Shown piece by piece: positions 28,067-36,459 of a stretch of 64,000 nucleotides of DNA. The position numbers and the translations under genes were made by a program. The DNA lies in the NCBI GenBank assembly GCA_038238915.1, contig JBBSFH010000014.1, positions 1-64,000 of the forward strand, written 5' to 3'. Source of the stretch: JAVVHE01 sp038238915 (GTDB taxonomy: Bacteria > Pseudomonadota > Alphaproteobacteria > Sphingomonadales > Sphingomonadaceae). The stretch's first letter is position 1, and each line of letters begins with the position of its first letter. The notes beneath the pieces are model-generated. The model did no database searches. It was not told the DNA's origin and saw nothing but the letters and a program-made list of their open reading frames with translations.

Positions 28067-28834
28067 ATGGGGTTCGAACCGATGATCCGCATCGTTACCA
28101 TCGTCCTTGCCTTGTTGCTGAGCGCACCCGCCATCGCGGCGGAGGGTGCACGCGTGTACGCGGCCGCGAGCCTCGCCGAATCGATCGACGCCGCCGCCAA
28201 TGCGTTTGCAGCGGGCCATCGTCCGCACCCGGTAGTGGTTTTGGCGAGCAGTTCCGAACTCGCGCGGCAGATCGAGGCGGGGGCGCCGGGCGGGGTGTTC
28301 GTGAGCGCGGACGAGACGTGGATGGATCATGTGGCTGGCAAGAGCCTGCTGATCGCGGGGACGCGCGCGGATTTGCTGACCAATACGCTGGTGCTGGTGG
28401 TGCCCGCTGCCGACGCGCGCCGCGTGCGACCCGGCAAGGGCTTCGATCTGGCGGGTTTCGTCGGCGACAAGCGCTGGACGACGGGCGATCCGGGGTCGGT
28501 GCCTGCGGGGATCTACGCCAAGGCCGCGCTGATTTCGCTCGGCGCGTGGGACGCCGCGCAGCCCAGGCTGGTTGGCGCGGCCAACGTGCGCGCCGCCCTG
28601 GCGCTGGTGGAGCAGGGCGAGGTGGGGGCTGGGATCGTTTACGGGACCGACGCGCGCGCTTCGACCAAAGTGGCGGTTGCAGGCGTGTTTCCCGAGGCGA
28701 GCCACCCGGCGATCGTGTACCCGCTCGCGCTCACCAGAGGCGCGGGTGAGGAGGCTCGCGCGTTCGCGGCGTTCCTGCGTGACGGCAAGTCGCGCGCGAT
28801 CTTCCGAGCGCACGGCTTCGGGATCGCGCGCTGA
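28067..28834 (+). CDS. modA: Molybdate ABC transporter, periplasmic binding protein
   Basis: 255-residue periplasmic receptor for molybdate (or tungstate). A signal peptide (IVTIVLALLLSAPAIAA) precedes the ModA core with the oxyanion-binding segments YAAASLAESIDA and VVLASSSELARQIEAGAP, followed by VFVSADETWMD. ATG 28082 is an alternative start that trims five residues; neither has a strong ribosome site. It is the first gene of a modABC operon, and its stop overlaps modB. No modE regulator is visible, and I see no ModE palindrome in the 54-base upstream gap. Confidence 0.95.
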   Translation: MGFEPMIRIVTIVLALLLSAPAIAAEGARVYAAASLAESIDAAANAFAAGHRPHPVVVLASSSELARQIEAGAPGGVFVSADETWMDHVAGKSLLIAGTRADLLTNTLVLVVPAADARRVRPGKGFDLAGFVGDKRWTTGDPGSVPAGIYAKAALISLGAWDAAQPRLVGAANVRAALALVEQGEVGAGIVYGTDARASTKVAVAGVFPEASHPAIVYPLALTRGAGEEARAFAAFLRDGKSRAIFRAHGFGIAR

Positions 28835-29514
28835 CGCTGTCGCCCGCCGAGTGGGAGGCGCTGCGGCTTTCGCTGCGGATCGCGGGGGTGGCGGTGCTGG
28901 CGACGCTGCCGGTGGCGTTCGGCCTCGCGTGGCTGCTCGCGCGCGGGCGGTTCGCAGGAAGGATGCTGCTCGATGTGGCGGTGCACCTGCCACTCGTGCT
29001 ACCGCCGGTGGTGATGGGGTGGCTGCTGCTGCTCGCGTTCGGTCCGGCGGGGCCGATCGGGCATGCGCTGAAGTCGATCGGCGTGGAAATCGCGTTCCGC
29101 TGGACGGGCGCGGCGGTGGCCGCAGGCGTGATGGCGCTCCCGCTGATCGTGCGCACGATCCGGCTGGCGCTCGATGCGGTCGATCCCCGGCTGGAGGAGG
29201 CGGCGCGCACGCTTGGTGCATCGCGCGGCCGCGTGTTCCGCACGGTAACGCTGCCGCTGTGCGCACCCGGCGTGATCGCGGGCGCGGTGTTGGGTTTTGC
29301 GAAAGCGCTCGGCGAATTCGGCGCGACGATCACCTTCGTGGGCGCGATCCCCGGCGAAACGCGCACGATCCCGCTGGCGATCTGGGGCGCGTTGCAGTCT
29401 CCCGATGGCACTGCGATGGCGGCGCGGCTCGCGGGGCTTTCGGTGGCGATTTCGGCCGCAGCGTTGATCGGTGCGGAGCTGCTGGCACGTCGCGCCCGGG
29501 CGCACGCGCTGTGA
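28831..29514 (+). CDS. modB: Molybdate ABC transporter permease, apparent CTG start
   Basis: Inner-membrane permease of the molybdate importer, 227 residues. Homology to E. coli ModB (LTDPEWQAVLLSLKV) begins here with LSPAEWEALRLSLRI, which lies directly after a CTG at 28831 that overlaps the modA stop in the same way ATGA overlaps usually do. The first standard start codon is GTG 28888, which would cut into the first membrane helix. The rest is canonical: LPLVLPPVVMGWLLLL, the ABC-docking EAA loop (EEAARTLGASRGRVF) and GEFGATITFVGAIPGETRTIP. The stop overlaps modC (GTGA). Confidence 0.93.
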   Translation: MTLSPAEWEALRLSLRIAGVAVLATLPVAFGLAWLLARGRFAGRMLLDVAVHLPLVLPPVVMGWLLLLAFGPAGPIGHALKSIGVEIAFRWTGAAVAAGVMALPLIVRTIRLALDAVDPRLEEAARTLGASRGRVFRTVTLPLCAPGVIAGAVLGFAKALGEFGATITFVGAIPGETRTIPLAIWGALQSPDGTAMAARLAGLSVAISAAALIGAELLARRARAHAL

Positions 29515-30116
29515 GTTTTGCCATCAATGTCGCGCGGCGGCTGGGCGAGCAAGACGTGGCGCTGGCGTTCGAAAGCGATGCTGCGGTGACCGCGATCGTC
29601 GGCCCCTCGGGCGTGGGCAAGACGAGCGTGCTCAACATGGTGGCGGGGGTGCTGCGGCCGGATCGGGGACGAATTGCGGTGGCGGGCGCGGCGCTGTTCG
29701 ATGCGGCGAGCGGGTTGGATGTGCCGGTGGCTCTGCGCCGCGCGGGCTATGTGTTCCAGGATCGGCGGCTGTTCCAGCATCTGCGCGTGCGCGCCAATCT
29801 TCTTTATGGCGCGCGCGGGCCCGAGCGATTGGCCGAGGTGGCGGCGCTGCTCGATCTGGCACCCTTGCTGGCGCGGTGGCCGCGCCACCTTTCGGGAGGC
29901 GAAGCACAGCGCGTGGCGATCGGGCGCGCGCTGTTGAGCGAGCCCGCTTTTCTGCTGCTCGACGAGCCGCTCGCCCATCTGGACCGCGCGCGCGGCGAGG
30001 AAGTGCTCACCATGATCGCGCGCGCGCGCGACGCGAGCGGGGTGCCGGTGCTGTACGTGACGCATCGGCCCGAGGAGGCGGAGCGATTGGGCGCGCGCAT
30101 GGTGGCGATGGGCTAG
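29511..30116 (+). CDS. modC: Molybdate ABC transporter ATPase, short form without TOBE domain
   Basis: ATP-hydrolysing subunit of the molybdate importer, 201 residues from GTG 29511, overlapping the modB stop by four bases. Walker A is GPSGVGKTS (31-39), the ABC signature is LSGGEAQRVAIGRA and Walker B is FLLLDEPLAHLD, followed by the switch His in YVTHRP. E. coli ModC is about 350 residues because of a C-terminal molybdate-binding TOBE/Mop domain; here the protein ends right after the nucleotide-binding domain, so feedback by bound molybdate is probably lost. Confidence 0.94.
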   Translation: MSFAINVARRLGEQDVALAFESDAAVTAIVGPSGVGKTSVLNMVAGVLRPDRGRIAVAGAALFDAASGLDVPVALRRAGYVFQDRRLFQHLRVRANLLYGARGPERLAEVAALLDLAPLLARWPRHLSGGEAQRVAIGRALLSEPAFLLLDEPLAHLDRARGEEVLTMIARARDASGVPVLYVTHRPEEAERLGARMVAMG

Positions 30117-30176
30117 GCGCGTGGCCGACCCCGCGCGCGGCGCGTTACGGGTGGGGCCAAGCGAAATGAGGCAAGG

Positions 30177-30884
30177 ATGGCGACACCCAAGGCCGGACCG
30201 ATCGAACATCATGTGATCGACCGCGTAGGCTGGCTGCGCGCTGCAGTGCTCGGCGCGAACGACGGCGTGCTCTCGACTGCGAGCCTGATCGTGGGGGTGG
30301 CGGCATCTTCGGCGAGCGATACCCGGCACATTCTGCTCGCGGGGATCGCCGCGCTGGTGGCGGGCGCGATGGCGATGGCGGCGGGCGAATATGTGTCGGT
30401 CAGTTCGCAGGCCGATTCGGAGCGCGCCGAACTCGCCAAAGAGGCGCACGAACTCGCGAGCGACGCGCATGCCGAGACACGCGAGCTGGCGACGATCTAC
30501 GTGAAGCGCGGGCTGGACCGGGTGCTCGCCACACAGGTGGCGGTACAATTGATGGCGCACGATGCGCTCGGAGCGCACGCGCGTGACGAGCTGGGCATCA
30601 CAGAGATCTCGACCGCCAAACCGGTGCAGGCAGCACTCGCCTCGGCGATGAGCTTTGCGGCCGGCGCGATCGTGCCGCTGTTGACCGTATTGGTCACACC
30701 GCCCGCATGGCTGATCCCGGTGGAGGTTGCGGTCACGCTCGTGCTGCTCGCGGTGCTGGGCGCGATTGGCGCGCGCGCGGGCGGTGCACCGATCGGGCGT
30801 GCGGCGATCCGGGTGGTGTTCTGGGGATCGCTGGCGATGGGCGTGACGGCGGGCATCGGGAAACTCGTCGGCGCAGTGGTGTGA
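30177..30884 (+). CDS. VIT/CCC1-family iron/manganese transporter
   Basis: 235-residue membrane protein of the VIT1/CCC1 family, which exports or sequesters Fe(II) or Mn(II). It begins with the family signature HHVIDRVGWLRAAVLGANDGVLSTASLIVG (cited in part: GANDGVLSTASLIVG). About five membrane helices are visible, with a central charged metal-binding segment (SERAELAKEAHELASDAHAE) between helices 2 and 3. A GAGG/AAGG ribosome site precedes the ATG. It stands 60 bases after modC on the same strand; functional linkage is not shown. Confidence 0.92.
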   Translation: MATPKAGPIEHHVIDRVGWLRAAVLGANDGVLSTASLIVGVAASSASDTRHILLAGIAALVAGAMAMAAGEYVSVSSQADSERAELAKEAHELASDAHAETRELATIYVKRGLDRVLATQVAVQLMAHDALGAHARDELGITEISTAKPVQAALASAMSFAAGAIVPLLTVLVTPPAWLIPVEVAVTLVLLAVLGAIGARAGGAPIGRAAIRVVFWGSLAMGVTAGIGKLVGAVV

Positions 30885-30913
30885 GCCGCACGCGGGCGGC
30901 TATACACCCGACA

Positions 30914-31804
30914 ATGCCCCGCAGCCCGATCCTGCTCGCCGCCATCGGCATCGCGCTGCTCTGCGTGATGGACGGCGTCGTGAAACATCTGACGTTCCGA
31001 TACCCGATCCCCGAAGTGACGTTCGGCCGCTATCTCGCCGGACTGGTGTTCACGCTGGTGCTGTGGAGCGCGCGCGGGGCACATCCGTTCGATCGGCGGA
31101 TGCTGCGCTTTCACGCGATGCGCGGGCTGGTGATCGCACTCGCGGGATTGGGCTTTTTCTACGCGGTCCGCGTGCTGCCGATCGCGGAGGCAATCACGAT
31201 CAGCTTCATCGCGCCGTTGATGGTGCCGTTCGCCGCGCGCGCCTTCCTGGGGGAGGGCTTGCGCCCGATCAGCCTTGCCGCCGCTGCGGTGGGCTTCGCG
31301 GGCGTGGTGCTGGCCGAATGGGGCCAGCCGCTCGATCTCGGATCGGCACGGCTATGGGGCGTGCTTTCGGTGCTTGGCGGCGCGACGTTCTACGCGATCA
31401 CACTCGTGCTGCTGCGCGCGCGTGCGGGAAGCGATGGCCCCGCGCGCACGGGCGTGCTGGGCTCGCTGATGCCCGCGCTGTGGCTCGCGCCATTCGCGCT
31501 GGGCCTCGGCACTGCGCCCGCGCTGGGCGATGTGCCCGCGTTCCTCGTGCTGGGGCTGCTCGGCACAGGGGGGATGTGGTGCCTCGCGCTCGCCTATGCG
31601 CGCGCGGAGGCGCAGCAGGTCGCACCGCTCGAGTTCACCGCATTGTTCTGGTCGGCGCTGGTGGGCTTCGTGGGCTTTGCCGAGCGCCCGCGCCCGGGAT
31701 TGTTCCTGGGCGCGGGGGTGATCATCGGCGCGGCGCTGCTCGCGGGGTGGGACGAACGCCGTGCCCGCCAGCGACCCGTGCTGGTGTTTACGCCGGGGTC
31801 TTGA
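30914..31804 (+). CDS. EamA/DMT-family permease
   Basis: 296-residue drug/metabolite-type transporter with two EamA repeats and about ten membrane helices. The N-terminal repeat has DGVVKHLTFRYPIPEVTFGRY, typical of the RhaT/YdcZ-like branch, cited here as PIPEVTFGRY. The frame is open further upstream, but ATG 30914 gives the expected N-terminus (MPRSPILLAAIGIALLCVMD). Its 3' end overlaps the convergent DUF3597 gene by 17 bases. Substrate unknown; metabolite export is the family norm. Confidence 0.9.
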   Translation: MPRSPILLAAIGIALLCVMDGVVKHLTFRYPIPEVTFGRYLAGLVFTLVLWSARGAHPFDRRMLRFHAMRGLVIALAGLGFFYAVRVLPIAEAITISFIAPLMVPFAARAFLGEGLRPISLAAAAVGFAGVVLAEWGQPLDLGSARLWGVLSVLGGATFYAITLVLLRARAGSDGPARTGVLGSLMPALWLAPFALGLGTAPALGDVPAFLVLGLLGTGGMWCLALAYARAEAQQVAPLEFTALFWSALVGFVGFAERPRPGLFLGAGVIIGAALLAGWDERRARQRPVLVFTPGS

Positions 31805-32168
31805 CGCCTTCGCCCGAGAGTTTGTCCATCACCTGCTTGTGCAGCCAGATGTTCATTGACGCGCTGTCCGATTGATCTCCCGAATAGTTGAGCTCGGTTG
31901 CGAGTTCGTGGCGCTTGTCCAGGCTCGAATCCATGGCGAGCGCTTTCAGCAGATCGACTATCGAATGGCGCCAATCGAGATGCTGGCCCTTGTCCGCGAC
32001 CATCTTGTCGAGGATTGGGGCCATGTCTACCGGCTCGTGGGTGACTGACGCAGGAGCGGCAGCTGCAACCGGAGCGGCGGTCTCAGGAGCCGCAGCCACG
32101 GGCTCAGGGGCGGGGGCGGCTTCGGCGTGGCCGAGAATGGCGTCTTTGATTCGTCCGAAAATGCTCAT
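31788..32168 (-). CDS. DUF3597 domain protein
   Basis: 126-residue cytoplasmic protein. It starts MSIFGRIKDAILGH, then an Ala/Pro-rich linker (residues 15-45) and a conserved helical domain (VDMAPILDKMVADKG, LDWRHSIVDLLKALAMDSS, RHELATELNYSGD) that resembles DUF3597, sometimes compared with LysM-associated proteins of phages and bacteria. The ribosome site AAGGGAAA is in place. Function unknown. It lies 77 bases after the DUF3775 gene, probably in the same transcript. Confidence 0.85.
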   Translation of the reverse strand: MSIFGRIKDAILGHAEAAPAPEPVAAAPETAAPVAAAAPASVTHEPVDMAPILDKMVADKGQHLDWRHSIVDLLKALAMDSSLDKRHELATELNYSGDQSDSASMNIWLHKQVMDKLSGEGVKTPA

Positions 32169-32245
32169 TACGATTTTCCCTTGTGTTGCGCCCGCCCCGA
32201 TGGGCGGAAGCCTTTCCCCTAATTGTGCTTCATGACGATTGCGCG

Positions 32246-32647
32246 TCAGCCAGACGTTCCAACGTCGTCGCAGTTGAGATCGAACGCGGCCATGCCGGTC
32301 TCGATATACGCGGCAGCCATCGGCGTGCCGAGGATCCATTCCGCGACATCGTCGGCCTCTTCCTCGGCGTCCGACAGTGCCTCGTCCCATTCCGACGCGT
32401 CGTAAGCCCCGCGCCCGACGAGTGCCAACGCGACCAGTTCAATCTGTTCATCGTCCGCGAGATCGTCGATCGCGGCGCGCAACTCCTCCTCGACCGAAGT
32501 GTCCTCGGCTTCGTCGAGCACGGCGACCGCGCCATCGTCGGTCGGGTTCGAACCCTCGTCGGGATCGGAGGTGGGCACCATCGCTTCATATTCGCGCAGC
32601 CGCGCGATGATGCGGCAGAGGCTATCGAGCGAGATCGAAAGTTCCAT
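32246..32647 (-). CDS. DUF3775 domain protein
   Basis: 133-residue acidic protein. The N-terminal half (LSISLDSLCRIIARLREYEA, VPTSDPDEGSNPTDDG) and the middle (EEELRAAIDDLADDEQIELVAL, then WLGRG-like VGRGAYDASEW) match DUF3775, common in alphaproteobacteria. AAAGGAAC precedes the ATG. No function is known. It sits 43 bases after the isoaspartyl peptidase gene and ahead of the DUF3597 gene on the same strand. Confidence 0.87.
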   Translation of the reverse strand: MELSISLDSLCRIIARLREYEAMVPTSDPDEGSNPTDDGAVAVLDEAEDTSVEEELRAAIDDLADDEQIELVALALVGRGAYDASEWDEALSDAEEEADDVAEWILGTPMAAAYIETGMAAFDLNCDDVGTSG

Positions 32648-32690
32648 TGGCTTTGTGTTCCTTTATCGGTCTCGAAACGAGGATCGTTGA

Positions 32691-33656
32691 TCAGGGTTCC
32701 GCGCGCGCGGTGGCGAGTTCGTCGCCGTATACGGCGATCTCGCGCACATGCCCCTCGGCTGCGCGCGCACGGTACATGCCGGGCGTGGTGAAACTCCACC
32801 CGCCGATGCCGCTGCGACCGATCACGATGACACCGCCGGTGCCCCCCAGCGTTGCGATATCGGCTTTGACGACGCCGTCCGCCGCTGTCTGGATGTCCGC
32901 ACCGATCAATCGCACGCGCGCGCAGATCTCGTGCGCAGCGCCAACGCGGATGAAAAACTCGCCCGAGCCGGTCGCCGAAACCGCGCAGCCGCGATCGTCC
33001 GCGTAGGTTCCCGCACCGATGATCGGCGAATCGCCCACCCTCCCCCAGCGCTTGTTGGTGATGCCGCCGGTCGAGGTCGCGGCCGCGACATGCCCCGCGC
33101 GGTCGCGTGCCACCGCACCGACCGTACCCATATGCCTGCGCCCGTCGAAAGCGCCGCTCCGCAGCGCTTCCTGCAATTCCTGCCAGCGCGCTTCGTTGTG
33201 GAACCAGTCGGGATCGGTCTGCTCGACATCATTCTCCAGCGAGAATTCGTCCGCCCCCGCGCCGCTCAACATCACGTGCGAACTGCGCTCCATCACCGCG
33301 CGCGCGAGTGTCACCGGGTTCTTCGTCCGCGTGACGCCCGCAACCGCGCCCGCCTTCAGCGTGGTGCCATCCATGATCGCCGCATCGAGTTCGTTCCTGC
33401 CCTTGTGGCTGAACACCGCGCCGCGCCCGGCATTGAAAGCGGGATCATCCTCGAGCACGCGCACCGCTTGCTCGACCGCATCGAGCGCGGTGCCGCCGGA
33501 CGCCAGCACTGTCGAACTCGCATCGACCGCGCGCGACAGCCCGGCGCGATGCGCGGTATCTTCAGCGGGTGTGAGCGAACCGCGCACGATCTCGCCGACG
33601 CCACCGTGGATCACGAGTGCCCATTTGCCCTCTGCCGCGCCGCTCACAGACCGCAT
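32691..33656 (-). CDS. Isoaspartyl peptidase / L-asparaginase (Ntn hydrolase, IaaA type)
   Basis: Hydrolyses isoaspartyl dipeptides and asparagine. It is made as a precursor that cleaves itself before the nucleophilic Thr, here in HMGTVGAVARD (T178 from the chosen start). ALVIHGGVG at the N-terminus, NAGRGAVF and the substrate loops GRVGDSPIIGAGTYAD and CAVSATGSGEFFIR are intact. The frame is open to a possible start at 33731, but the ATG at 33656 gives the family N-terminus, 321 residues in all. It is the first of three minus-strand genes and diverges from the tRNA gene. Confidence 0.93.
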   Translation of the reverse strand: MRSVSGAAEGKWALVIHGGVGEIVRGSLTPAEDTAHRAGLSRAVDASSTVLASGGTALDAVEQAVRVLEDDPAFNAGRGAVFSHKGRNELDAAIMDGTTLKAGAVAGVTRTKNPVTLARAVMERSSHVMLSGAGADEFSLENDVEQTDPDWFHNEARWQELQEALRSGAFDGRRHMGTVGAVARDRAGHVAAATSTGGITNKRWGRVGDSPIIGAGTYADDRGCAVSATGSGEFFIRVGAAHEICARVRLIGADIQTAADGVVKADIATLGGTGGVIVIGRSGIGGWSFTTPGMYRARAAEGHVREIAVYGDELATARAEP

Positions 33657-33711
33657 CGCCAGCGCAAATTTCCCAGACCGTCCCGCCGTCTCGCACCCAT
33701 AGCCGACACCC

Positions 33712-33741
33712 TTTACGCGCAACCCGCCCACGCCCTATATC
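33712..33741 (+). promoter_or_regulatory. Candidate promoter of the tRNA-Met gene
   Basis: A TTTACG at 33712-33717 and a TATATC at 33736-33741 are separated by 18 bases and lie 13 bases before the mature tRNA 5' end. Each matches four of six sigma-70 consensus bases. Predicted by eye only. Confidence 0.4.
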
Positions 33742-33754
33742 GCGCATGCTCCGT

Positions 33755-33831
33755 GGCGGGGTAGCTCAGTTGGTTAGAGCACGGGAATCATAATCCTGGG
33801 GTCGGGGGTTCAAGTCCCTCTCCCGCTACCA
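33755..33831 (+). tRNA. tRNA-Met (anticodon CAT, elongator type)
   Basis: 77 bases including encoded CCA. The cloverleaf folds: acceptor GGCGGGG with TCCCGCT, D arm GCTC...GAGC, anticodon stem CGGGA/TCCTG with loop ATCATAA (anticodon CAT), variable GGGTC, T arm GGGGG-TTCAAGT-CCCTC. The paired first base and the D arm exclude an initiator tRNA. A tRNA-Ile with lysidine-modified CAT is the alternative; the sequence resembles alphaproteobacterial elongator tRNA-Met more. Confidence 0.95.
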
Positions 33832-35713
33832 AGCGTGATCGCGGTCGGGCCAACGGCGTTGCAGGCGACACGCTGCAACGCGCGATCAACTCCGCGGGCA
33901 GCAGGCCGCGCACCGCGTTCCCGATCCAGAAGCCGCCCCGCAGATCGCCGATGCGCACATCGTCCTCGAATGCCCGCCCCCCGGCGATCAGTTTGGCGCG
34001 CAGCACGCCGGGGATCAGCGGGCCCGATGGCGTCGCCAGCCTGCCATGCCGCTCGACAAACAGGCTGCTGAAGCTGCCCTCGGTCAGTCTGCCGTCCGCA
34101 AGATGGAACAACACTTCGAAGATGCCCGCATCCAGACGCGCGCGATCGTAGAACGCGCGGTCATCGGTCTTGTGGCGCAGGCGATAATCGTCCGGACCTA
34201 CCGGCAGCGGGCACAGCGAGACCTGCACGGCCCCGTCCGGGCGGGCTGGAAGTGGTCCCGTCTCCACCTCGATCCGCCCATCTTGTTCGAGAAGGAGCCG
34301 CACCCTGCACGGCACCCGCACGTGATCCAGCGCTAGGGCGAGCGCACCATCGAGCACGTCCTGAGGGCAGACAAACCCGAGTGCGCGCGCCGAGGCCGCG
34401 ATCCGTGCGATGTGCCATGGAAGGAGCGCGATCCCCTCTCCTGGCACGAAGCGCATCGTCTCGAGCAAGCGGACGGGTGGCCGCGCGCGCGTCAGGAAGC
34501 GCCCCTTTTCCTGGCATTCGGCCCATTCGAGCTCCGCCACCGAATCGGCAACGATCCCTGAACCCAGCCCAAGCCGCGCCTCGCCCGCGCCATCGGCCAG
34601 CGCCAACGTGCGGATCGCGACGTTGAACGCGGCATGTTCCGCGCTCACGAAGCCGATCGAGCCGGTGTACGCGCCCCGCGATTGCGGCTCGGCCACATGG
34701 ATGGCCTCCATCGCGCGAACCTTCGGTGCCCCCGTCACGCTTCCGCAAGGAAACAGGCTGGCGAGCGCATCCACCGGCCCCAACTCGCGCCTCAGCTTCG
34801 CGGTCACGGTGGAAGTCATCTGCCACACGGTCGGATAGGCTTCGATCGTGAACATCGCGGGCACCGTAACGCTCCCGGTCTTGGCGATGCGGCCGAGATC
34901 GTTACGCATCAGGTCAACGATCATCAGGTTCTCGGCGCGGTCCTTCTGGCTCGATCGCAGCGCGTCGGCCGTCGCCGCATCTTCCATCGGAGAGGCCCGG
35001 CGCGGCATCGTTCCCTTCATCGGCCGCGCGGTCAACGCTCCGTCAACGCACGCGAAGAACAGTTCGGGCGAGGCCGAAAGCAGCCAGCGATCGCCGGTGA
35101 AAACGACACCGCCCCATCGCGCGCGCTGCGCCATGCGCAACCGCGCGTAGAGTGCCAGCGGTGGACCGGCCACCTTGACGCGCGCGCCGAAGGTGAGATT
35201 GGCCTGATACAGTTCGCCGCATTCGATCAGCCGGAGGACTTCGGCGAACGCATCGTCATAGTCGGCCTTGCCAAGCTCGGGAATCGGCGGCCCGTTCCAT
35301 GCCGATTCAGGCGGGGGCAGCCGGTCAGCAACGTCTTCAAGCTGCTCGGGCGCGTCGAACACGCCGAACCACACCAGCGGCCCCTCCTCGCCAGTCTTGG
35401 GGATCAATCGGGCAAGCCTGGGCTCAAGGCTCAGCCCCGCCTCATACGCCAGATACCCCGCCGCATAACCCCCCGCCGCCGTTGCCCTGCGGACCGCATC
35501 GAGCGCGGGCGCAACCTCGTCCGCGCAATTCGCGACGATCACCGAACGGGGATTGCGGAACAACAGTGCCGCGCCACCCTCGCAATCGTCGAGCAGCACG
35601 AAAGGCGTTCCCGCAGCAGGCAGATCGGGCGAAGCCGCCTGCACCACCAGCCCGTCTGCAACATCGGCCCACCCCGCAGGCCCCTGATCGCGGCTGATCT
35701 CCGCAGGTTTCAC
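33788..35713 (-). CDS. pabB: Aminodeoxychorismate synthase component I fused to 4-amino-4-deoxychorismate lyase
   Basis: Makes p-aminobenzoate for folate. Residues about 1-375 are the chorismate-binding PabB part (ARPMKGTMPR with the catalytic Lys, DLMRNDLGRIA, GSVTGAPKVRAMEAI). The rest is a PLP-dependent PabC lyase (LLETMRF, RLRHKTDDRAFYD with the PLP Lys, TEGSFSSLFVE). GTG 35713 is preceded by GAGGG nine bases away and leaves 31 bases to pabA; an ATG at 35746 would overlap the pabA start codon head to head. The last 14 or so residues are read antisense through the tRNA-Met gene. The partner glutaminase is the divergent pabA. Confidence 0.92.
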   Translation of the reverse strand: MKPAEISRDQGPAGWADVADGLVVQAASPDLPAAGTPFVLLDDCEGGAALLFRNPRSVIVANCADEVAPALDAVRRATAAGGYAAGYLAYEAGLSLEPRLARLIPKTGEEGPLVWFGVFDAPEQLEDVADRLPPPESAWNGPPIPELGKADYDDAFAEVLRLIECGELYQANLTFGARVKVAGPPLALYARLRMAQRARWGGVVFTGDRWLLSASPELFFACVDGALTARPMKGTMPRRASPMEDAATADALRSSQKDRAENLMIVDLMRNDLGRIAKTGSVTVPAMFTIEAYPTVWQMTSTVTAKLRRELGPVDALASLFPCGSVTGAPKVRAMEAIHVAEPQSRGAYTGSIGFVSAEHAAFNVAIRTLALADGAGEARLGLGSGIVADSVAELEWAECQEKGRFLTRARPPVRLLETMRFVPGEGIALLPWHIARIAASARALGFVCPQDVLDGALALALDHVRVPCRVRLLLEQDGRIEVETGPLPARPDGAVQVSLCPLPVGPDDYRLRHKTDDRAFYDRARLDAGIFEVLFHLADGRLTEGSFSSLFVERHGRLATPSGPLIPGVLRAKLIAGGRAFEDDVRIGDLRGGFWIGNAVRGLLPAELIARCSVSPATPLARPRSRLVAGEGLEPPTPGL

Positions 35714-35744
35714 CGCCGCTATCCCTCGGGCATAGGGCGACTCC

Positions 35745-36338
35745 ATGATCCTCGTCATCGACAATTACGACAGCTTCACCTGGAACCTCGTTCAGTATTT
35801 GCGGGAACTCGGCGCGGAAGTCGAGGTGGCGCGCAACGACGCTATCACCGCAGAAGACGCGCTCGCGAGCTCGGCCCAAGCCTTTGTGATCTCGCCGGGT
35901 CCGGGTGGTCCGCAAGCGGCGGGGATCAGCATGGATCTCGTGGCGGCGTGCGCGGCGCACGCGCGACCGCTGCTTGGTGTCTGCCTGGGGCATCAGGCGA
36001 TCGGCAAGTTTTTCGGCGGACAGATCGTGCGCGCGGCCAAGCTCATGCACGGCAAGACGAGCGCGATCGATCATGATGGTTCGGGCGTGTTCGCTGGCCT
36101 GCCGTCGCCGTTCACGGCCACGCGCTATCACTCGCTCGCGGTCGAGCAGGACGCGCTCCTCACAAATGCGTGGACCGCCGATGGCACGATCATGGGGCTG
36201 CGCCACCCCGGACTGCCGATCCATGGCATCCAGTTCCACCCCGAGAGCATCGCGTCCGAATATGGGCATGCGCTGCTGCGCAACTTCCTCTCGCTTGCGG
36301 GTGTCTCGACGGCGGGCAAAGGCAACCGGTATCGGTAG
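35745..36338 (+). CDS. pabA: Glutamine amidotransferase of anthranilate/aminodeoxychorismate synthase
   Basis: 197-residue class I glutaminase (PabA/TrpG type) that delivers ammonia to PabB or TrpE. Nucleophile C80 is in LLGVCLGHQ, and the His-Glu pair is in IQFHPESIASEYG. ILVIDNYDSFTWNLVQYL at the N-terminus and FVISPGPGGPQAAG are canonical. AGGG lies seven bases before the ATG. It is divergent from the pabB-pabC fusion, which suggests the pABA role; an added role in tryptophan synthesis cannot be excluded. Confidence 0.93.
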   Translation: MILVIDNYDSFTWNLVQYLRELGAEVEVARNDAITAEDALASSAQAFVISPGPGGPQAAGISMDLVAACAAHARPLLGVCLGHQAIGKFFGGQIVRAAKLMHGKTSAIDHDGSGVFAGLPSPFTATRYHSLAVEQDALLTNAWTADGTIMGLRHPGLPIHGIQFHPESIASEYGHALLRNFLSLAGVSTAGKGNRYR

Positions 36339-36459
36339 CGCCACACGGCGGCGCTGCGTGCCAAGCGCCGGGAGGGTCAGGCGCGGCTGATGGCCGATTG
36401 CGCGCCGCTGCGATTTGCGCTTCAGAGTGCGGACGCGCAGCGGGGGAGCAGAATCGGTC

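Noticed and set aside
28013..29266. Very long upstream extension of the msrB frame
   Set aside because: It is antisense to modA and modB, Arg/Pro-rich, and MsrB homology begins at 28012.
33837..34071. Short plus-strand open frames after the tRNA as small proteins
   Set aside because: They lie antisense to the conserved PabC domain and have no family resemblance.
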